Assembly (NCBI GenBank): GCA_039602395.1
Contig: JBCNJP010000013.1
Coordinates: 20,505,663-20,569,662, forward strand
DNA from: Deinandra increscens subsp. villosa
Lineage: Eukaryota; Streptophyta; Magnoliopsida; Asterales; Asteraceae
Length of the DNA stretch: 64,000 bases
Reading direction: 5' to 3'
A program made the position numbers and the translations under genes. Shown piece by piece: positions 57,792 through 64,000 of this stretch. The notes under the pieces are model-generated. The model did not search any database. It saw nothing but the letters and a program-made list of their open reading frames with translations, and had not been told where the DNA came from. The first letter of the stretch is position 1. Every line of letters starts with the position of its first letter.

Positions 57792-58030
57792 GTCAAACGA
57801 TCGGACTTTCTCTGCGTGTCCACAAGGCCGACCTGATTGTTGTTCGTTTGACGTTCTGCTTTATTTTCTTTGGTGTTTCGTATAACTCATCGGACTTTCT
57901 CTACGTGTACGGAAGTACCGAACTGATTGTTGTTGGGTTATACAATTTAAACTTGTTTTTATTTTCTTATTTTGCTAAATCCAAGGCCTTATCTGCGTAT
58001 CGAAAGATCGACCTTAAGGTAGACGATTTA
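57792..58030 (+). repeat. Three consecutive hairpin repeat units
   Basis: Units at 57792-57852, 57880-57943 and 57976-58030. Outer stems are GTCAAACGA/TCGTTTGAC, GTATAACTC/GGGTTATAC (one G-U pair) and TAAATC/GATTTA. They differ in sequence but each is self-complementary. Units share CTTTCTCTGCGT-like and CTGATTGTTGTT boxes inside. Units 2 and 3 also have inner hairpins with GNRA-type loops (GTAC-GGAA-GTAC and ATC-GAAA-GAT). Units are joined by T-rich linkers. Function unknown; an RNA structure in the element transcript is inferred. Confidence 0.6.
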
Positions 58031-58585
58031 ACGTTCTTATTTCTTTTTACATGGAACACAGTTGACGATATCATAAATAAATCATTACACTACTACAAAA
58101 AGGGCCTTCCTTGACACGCGAACGATGACACTCGGATTTTGTTGACGTGCAAAAACGAGTAGTCATAAAAAAACTGTCAAGAATCAATAAATTCTAAGTC
58201 TAGATGACGCGCATTTTTGCGCGTCATAAATTTATGTCATAATTTGTAAAAAAAAAATACGGAGGACACTTCATATACGCACCTACCATGGCTGAAGCAC
58301 AGTGTACATGAGAGTTAACAGTAATTAGAACCTCTTATTGCCATTTGTTGGTTATTTCAGGTTGTAGACGTGAACAGAGGTAATCTTCTCCTCCTATCTA
58401 GGTATGCTTTTCCATTCATGTGTACTGAATTACTAACCAAATTACTCAAACATGTACCTTGTGCTTATTCCAAACCTCACCTACCATGGCTGAAGCACAG
58501 TGTACATGAGAGTTAACAGTGGACGATTTAACGTTCTTATTCTTTTTGCATGGAACACAGTTGACTATATCATAAATACAACCAT
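58022..58585 (+). repeat. Duplicated 3' block with inserted CACTA-like end
   Basis: A roughly 60-bp block (GACGATTTAACGTTCTTATT ... CATAAAT) occurs at 58022-58077 and again at 58522-58577. Between them lies CACTACTACAAAAAGGG (from 58088), a typical CACTA terminus, with subterminal GACACGCG-like motifs and a perfect 9-bp stem TGACGCGCA/TGCGCGTCA (58205-58226). A 41-bp repeat starting CACCTACCATGGCTGAAGCA occurs at about 58281 and 58479. The other CACTA end is missing. Confidence 0.5.
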
Positions 58586-59375
58586 TATGTGATTAAATCA
58601 CAAATGAAATCACAAAGTGTGATAAGCAAATACATATCTGGGTATGTCTGATAGTGTGGGGTACACTAGTCAAAGCAAACTAAATCAATACAATAACATA
58701 TCCAAATGTTATGAGTATGATTGTGCCTGATTTTAAGATGGAAAAATTATACCAACAATGGACATGACCTGTGTGCTGAAGTAATTGAAATTGAAGTGTA
58801 GTTCAGCATGTCATGACCAATATGATCCCAAGTTTTGATCTTTCTCGCAAAAGACATAAATAGTGTGTGATTCAGTATTAAATATTGTATTGCATTTATG
58901 TTTCATATCTGAAAATTCCAAAAAGATTTTAGGTGTGTTTTAGCATAAATTTGGAAAAATCAAAAAGATTTTAGGTGTGTTTTGATATAAGTTTCAAAAA
59001 GCCAAAAAGATTTTGTTTCTTATTTGTTTTCGACCGATCGATACACGATACGATATCAAAAATTCGAAACTATATCTTGGATTCTCTAGGAGAAGTTTTG
59101 CGCCAAGATTAAATTAAATTTCAAAATATAAAGAAAGCCGTGTTTCTGCCTTAAGAAATTGCAGGTTCTGTGTTACAAGACTCAAGCATGGTGAAAGGGG
59201 GAGTATGTAATATCTTTCACAAGTGGATCTTGAAGTTCAAAGATTGTTCAAGATTGATCCAGCCATGCAAGCTCTATTTTTGACAAGAGTTCAAGTTGAG
59301 GATCGGATGCAATGTTGCTGAAGATTGAAGACTGAAGTTTTGTTAGATAGATAGATAGTGAGAGACACTACACGT
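58586..59375 (+). other. Copia A 3' non-coding region
   Basis: No coding. A degenerate AAAAGATTTTAGGTGTGTTT unit repeats two to three times at 58919-59008. A second internal PPT-like AAAGGGGGAG lies at 59194-59203. Confidence 0.55.
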
Positions 59376-59376
59376 T

Positions 59377-59385
59377 AAGGGGGAG
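59377..59385 (+). other. Copia A polypurine tract
   Basis: AAGGGGGAG two bases before the 3' LTR. Confidence 0.8.
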
Positions 59386-59387
59386 TT

Positions 59388-59756
59388 TGTTAAAGCATAT
59401 TCCTATGCCACGTTGTGTCTCGTGTATTGTATCTAGACTAGAGAGTCTTTGTGAGTCATATAGTCAACATACCAAGATGGTCGTACCATATGGCCCTCCG
59501 TACCAGTTGGTACGGGCGTACCAACTGGTCCGTAAGGTGGTACGCCAGCATGTATGTAAGTGACTATAAATAGTTCATGTTAGAGAGAGCTTAGGAGTTC
59601 TGTCATTTCTCTATCTCTTAACTGTGTGTATTGAAGGTGTTTCTCTCTCTTGCATTGTAACCTCTTAGTGAATCAATAAAGCAAAGCTTTATTTACATCG
59701 TGTTCATTCTCCATTAACCGAATCATGCAGTAGTAAGATCCCTCCGTGGTTTTACA
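59388..59756 (+). repeat. Copia A 3' LTR (369 bp)
   Basis: Starts TGTTAAAGCATATTCC, ends TTTTACA, TATA box at 59565-59573, followed by CACCC target duplication (59757-59761). Confidence 0.9.
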
Positions 59757-59761
59757 CACCC

Positions 59762-60325
59762 CGACTAGCGACGACCACCAAGATATGGTGGCTCGAAGAT
59801 GGCCACCGAAACAAAGAGGTGGCGGCAATAGACGCGAAAATGAAATCGGCAAGGGCCGATATTCTTTCTGGGGTATTTGTGTCGAGTGGAGAAAAGGATT
59901 TCTCCTTTTCTTTTCTTGTTCCGCCATAAAACGAAAATTAGGTGATTAGGGTTTAACCCCTAATCATCTAATGTGTATTAGATAAACAGGCCCTCTCGAA
60001 TATAAAGCCCATCTCGTACGTGAGCCCACGAGCCAACGTTAGTAAAACTTTTACTAACGAATAACTCGACCGTGAATTTAAATAAAACCACTTTCATTTA
60101 AATATCGTTCACCCTTTATTATTAAGCCGGTTAATAATAATAATATTATTGATTATTAATTATTTATAACTAGTATAAATAATTTATATATAATCAAACA
60201 GTTTTGTTTCTTTCACCGATTAACAAGTAAGTGGGCTTAGAGTTCATTGCATCCGGTGTAACTCTTATGGGTCGTAACCGGGTCGGGTTCAAGATTTGTC
60301 GGGTCTGGATCCATAATATCCAACA
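59762..60325 (-). repeat. Copia B 3' LTR, proximal segment
   Basis: On the minus strand the LTR begins TGTTGGATATTATGG at 60325 directly after a PPT, CCAAGTGGGAGAC (60326-60338). With 41319-42134 it makes an LTR of about 1.38 kb. The 84-codon reading frame at 59673-59927 crosses the Copia A/LTR junction and is not a gene. Confidence 0.7.
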
Positions 60326-60635
60326 GTCTCCCACTTGGACTGATCGCGACAAGATCTAAGATATAGACATAGATATAGACATAGGTGCTCTACCTACACA
60401 TGACTGTCCAACCAATTATGACACTTCAAGTCAACAACCAAGGTATATATGTTGTGAACAACTGATATTAGACGTGTGGTATTTCGAAGTCATTAGTTCC
60501 TTTCCGTATAAGAAATCAATTAAACAACAGACATGGGTTCAATTCATTCTCTTTAATTCAATCATTCTATTTCTCGTGTCTGTAGTTCGAAATGATCCAA
60601 TCAAACACACAGTAAGTTTGGGTAAGGCCTTACAC

Positions 60636-60928
60636 CAGTGGCGGATCCAGGAAAGAATATCAGGGGTAGCGGGGACTAACGGGGGTTCGGGGGCAGCGCC
60701 CCCGAAAATTTTTTTTAGGTAGTTAACGGGCTTTTAATCATATTTTTAAGGGGCTTTTGATCATATTTCTAAGTAAAAGCCATAAAATTTCTTCCAGGGG
60801 TCGCGAAAAATTCGTTTCAGGGGTCGCGAAAAACCGAAAACCTATAAAAAAAAATTTTTTTTGCACGTCGGGATAAAAGTTCAGGGGTAGCGGGCGCTAC
60901 CCCTGGACCCTTAGTGGGTCCGCCACTG
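60636..60928. mobile_element. 293-bp hAT MITE
   Basis: Terminal inverted repeats CAGTGGCGGATCCA and TGGGTCCGCCACTG, flanked by a perfect 8-bp duplication CCTTACAC (60628-60635 and 60929-60936). The interior is rich in GGGGTAGCGGG and its complement, which add subterminal pairing. No coding; located in the Copia B internal region. Confidence 0.9.
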
Positions 60929-60936
60929 CCTTACAC

Positions 60937-63299
60937 TTAACACTTGGAACTCACGAGAGGGCCCCGAATGTCTAGCTGTTGCATTATTAGTGCAAGAGTA
61001 CAAAATCCCATCTTGACTACATACAACTCCCACTAAGCTTCAGATCCATTCCCAAAAGTAGCCCTTATTACTGGCAGTTACGCAACAGTGTTAGACTACA
61101 ATCAAAGAACAATCTTTGGCAAACGGGAGGTAGCATATGTATCTCAAGTCAAAGGACACTATTGAGTATACCATTCAATCAAATTCGTCTTATGATCAAA
61201 TCCATGAAGACAATTTGATATGAGTTACGTCACAACATCATTCCCTAATGAGGTTTGTGAGTCTGGATAGTCGACCTTTTGAGTCCAGAGTCAGAATAGT
61301 CATAGATCAGTTTTGTTCCCACAAATTAGATCGACTATGGACAGTTTTAGAATATTTCACAAAATATTAATGGATGTTTAAAACTTATAAAATTCGAACA
61401 CGTTTCTCAGAATTTGAAATATGTATCTAACCCTTTAGATCAGATTGAATGATTTGGTGCAAACGTTAAAGTTCGACATCCGAACACTAAAGTAGAACAT
61501 CAATGTAGCGTAGAATTCAGTACTACTTAGTAGTATTAACTCATTGATCAAACTTGATCAATAGAACTGTGAATTTTGTGCTAAGTTCTTGACCTGTGTT
61601 TCGGTTTTGCCTGTTGAAGTTGTTTCATAAGTTTTGGTGTTTCTCACAAACAACAAAAGTACTTAAGTGAATTTGAATACGTGATAAAACATGTGCCCTA
61701 GGTATTCACATGGATTACTGTGTTATCACAATGGCATGTTAATTGATTATCAACAGAATCAAATTAACCTTCTTCGAATGTACCCTTACATTCATGATTC
61801 AAAACTTCACTTAAGGTGGCTAGGTGTTTGGTGAGTATACGAGAGTACTCATCGTGAACATTTTGTCATCATCAAGACAAGTTGAGATCATTCGGTTTCC
61901 AGCTTGTGTCATTATGTAACCCTTTACAGTGACACCTATTGCAACATCCATATGTTGGAGGTCACTCATTTCATAACTAGTATGATACGACTTGTTTCAA
62001 AAAATTGAATGTATCTGAGGATGCCATTCCTGAGATGACTTCAATTTTGTGTGGCTCTTGAAACTTGGAGATAAGTTGAGGCTTCATTACAAGTTTAATA
62101 TAGTAAACTTCAATGAACATCGGATTAACACTCAATCGTTATCCCGATAAGGATTAGTGGTGATGCTCCCACTTGCTTTATGTAGACGATGCATTCTTAT
62201 AATCATATCTTTCTTTCAAACCAAGTTTCTTTGATGAGGAATTTAGATGTCCATGCATCTGATAATGGACGTTCATTACTCAACTTTAGTCTCTCGTAAG
62301 ACTTCATCTTGGAACCAATTTGAGTCGCAAGTGATCAGTAAGAGGTGGTTTCTGGGTATGAGATGTGAATGGCAATAATCAACATGTCATCGTTCATGTG
62401 TTTATTAGTTTCAAACTTGAAACTATAATCCTTAGGATGCCAACAACAACAGGTGCTAAACAGGATTTTAACACATATAAGTACAAGCTAGTTGTAGTCT
62501 TTGACTTTCAAGGTGTTTTTACGTATATATCTATTCATGACCATCATGGTCATATGCACATGACTTGATGGATACATATAACATAAACATCCAGGTGATT
62601 GCGTTACATAAGTAGAGATGGTGACTTGAACTTATGCAACCAAGCGTTCGAACTTAGCAAAGGTCCTATTGTTTGAATTGAGAAATAAAGCAAGTGATTT
62701 CATAAAAGTTCAAATTTGATTTAATGAAATCTCGAGCTACGCGATTCTAAACCATAAGGTTCTATGAATCATGGTAGGTTACTATCCCTATCGTAACAAG
62801 TACAATGAGAATAAAAGACATCATGGCCTCTATGGGATTCGAAAGAACAAACGTTCTCTACTCACATAAGGCTAGTCTTGGGTTCATTAAATCAGGACCA
62901 CCACGTGTAGTGTCATGTTATATATGTTTGAATCTAATCCACCAACCAAGTGAAACCATTTTTAAGTGTAGATAAAAGCAAGCATATCATATAAGTTTAC
63001 ACCAGAAACTTAGTGCATGTCAAGATTCAAACCAAAAGCAAAATTGTATCCATCCTGGACCCCGCTAGGGAAAAACAAAACAAGCAAGTTGTTTAAGGAT
63101 ACTACCAAGAATTCAAAGTACGACATGAACTTTATTCAAAGTTTGCATACATGCAAAGGAAAGGTGTCATGTCATCTTGGTTCTTTTGTTTTCGACGACT
63201 TCATGTTTTTCCAAAATGTAAAGTATGTCAAGCATATATTTTGAAAGATAAAATGAAGTGGTCTATAACATGCGGTTATAGATATATACCTCCGGAAGA
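60937..63299. other. Non-coding Copia B interior
   Basis: AT-rich with dispersed stops in all frames. The readings at 62365-62568 and 63017-63244 show no family features. Nothing else recognised. Confidence 0.5.
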
Positions 63300-64000
63300 G
63301 CCTACATCGGCCTTCTTCCCTTTCACCTTGGCAAGATAATCAACGCAATTTCGTCTCTAGTGCCCCATCTTGTTGCATTCGAAGCACTGGTGCTCATCTT
63401 GCGGCGGTGCCTTCGAAGCCTTTGACTTGCCATTCCCGATGCCACTAGAACCTCTAGTAGCAGAACCCTTTCCTTTCTTTCTTTGCCTAGGTTTCCTCTT
63501 GGCCTCGGGTTTCTTGACACCTCCGGATCAGATGGCGAGTACATTATTTGACTTGCCTTTGTTGTTGTTATTGTTGAGAAAGTTAATCTCAACATTTTTT
63601 AACATACCATGAATCTCAGTCACTGTCTTAACCAGGCTATTCATATTGAAATTGATCTGGAAGGGAGTGAACGCGCTAGAAAGAGAGTAACGGATCAAGC
63701 CCGTCGCCATTTATTGAGGAATGACGTTCGAGCTCGGTAGATGTAACCCTTCATCTTAAGGACATGGGCGCTAACATGATTACCTTCAGCCATTCGACAG
63801 GTGATGAGAGTGACAATGGTTTCGTAGCAATCCTGTCGGGCATGGGTTTCAAACATGCCTTTTAGTTCCCCGATCATCTAAAAAGCTGTCCTGTCAACCA
63901 TGCTTTTCTGAATATCAGTAGACATGGTCGCCAACATGAGGCACATCACTGAATTAGCATCCTTCTTCACTGCATCGTGTGCAGCGCGAGCAGCCGCAGA
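63300..64000 (-). pseudogene. Copia B gag, C-terminal part with zinc knuckle
   Basis: Minus-strand fragments in shifting frames: MLATMSTDIQKSMVDRTAF, a stop, MIGELKGMFETHARQDCYET, then FNMNSLVKTVTEIHGMLKN and a basic linker. The knuckle CFECNKMGH*RRNC (63395-63350) has a stop inside, followed by VDYLAKVKGKKAD. This is the UBN2-type Copia gag pattern; at least three stops or frameshifts disable it. Cut at the right window edge. Confidence 0.8.

Larger units (their letters stand above)
42135..59756 (+). mobile_element. Copia A, gag-only element interrupted by Gypsy D
   Basis: 369-bp LTRs at both ends with TG...CA, a perfect 5-bp duplication CACCC (42130-42134 and 59757-59761), a PBS and a PPT. 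Without Gypsy D it is about 6.9 kb. Internal coding is gag, a coiled-coil segment and two zinc knuckles. No protease, integrase, RT or RNase H could be read, so it resembles the terminal-repeat-with-gag (TR-GAG) class. A long coiled-coil gag and several polypurine tracts suggest Sirevirus ancestry (inference). Confidence 0.88.
60326..64000 (-). mobile_element. Copia B internal region, gag-only as far as visible
   Basis: From right to left on the minus strand: gag (64000-63300), about 2.9 kb without recognisable coding, PPT, 3' LTR. The space is too short for pol and I read none, so this looks like another TR-GAG-like element. Its 5' part lies beyond the window. Confidence 0.65.

Noticed and set aside
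59673..59927. 84-codon minus-strand frame MAEQEKKRRNPF...
   Set aside because: It spans the junction between the Copia B LTR and the Copia A 3' LTR, so it was created by the insertion.

Overview
This is a plant nuclear window made almost entirely of transposable elements. It holds LTR retrotransposons primed by initiator-Met tRNA, L1-type LINEs, hAT and CACTA remnants and tRNA-derived SINEs. One conventional cellular gene is present, a five-exon gene for cytosolic 60S ribosomal protein uL3 (RPL3). Introns, telobox promoter and repeat types indicate a dicot. The repeat style reminds me of Asteraceae, but that is an impression only.

Layout. 1-2454: 5' end of a minus-strand Copia element (family A) with an open gag, running off the left edge and inserted in a LINE. 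2455-15083: left arm of a very large inverted repeat. It holds a LINE-A 3' end, a Gypsy LTR piece, an RTE-like LINE remnant, a small Copia gag-protease remnant, a 1461-bp hAT element, SINEs and a truncated LINE-B. 15084-20798: single-copy spacer with RPL3 (minus strand) and a truncated Gypsy LTR. 20799-21298: exactly 500 N. 21299-34018: right arm, the reverse complement of the left. 33529-38802: LINE-A in full with a 13-bp target duplication, inside the LTR of an old Gypsy element (Gypsy C). 40022-64000: a nested stack. Copia B (minus) has Copia A (42135-59756, 5-bp TSD) in its LTR, and Copia A has chromovirus Gypsy D (45206-55893, 5-bp TSD) in its gag region.

Apart from RPL3 nothing here looks like a host operon or pathway; the elements interact by insertion. 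LTR divergence by eye (about 4-5% for Copia A, about 1.5% for Gypsy D) agrees with the nesting order. Copia A and Copia B show gag but no recognisable pol, so they look like gag-only (TR-GAG-like) non-autonomous elements.

The observations most worth following are: (1) the 12.6-kb inverted repeat with a 500-N gap at one arm end, either a real inverted duplication or a misplaced haplotig; (2) three consecutive hairpin units with different but self-complementary stems in the 3' non-coding part of Copia A; and (3) arrays of short motifs (GCGAAACT in Gypsy D LTRs, TTGGTACGC-like in the Copia A family) around the promoters and leaders of two unrelated retrotransposon families.
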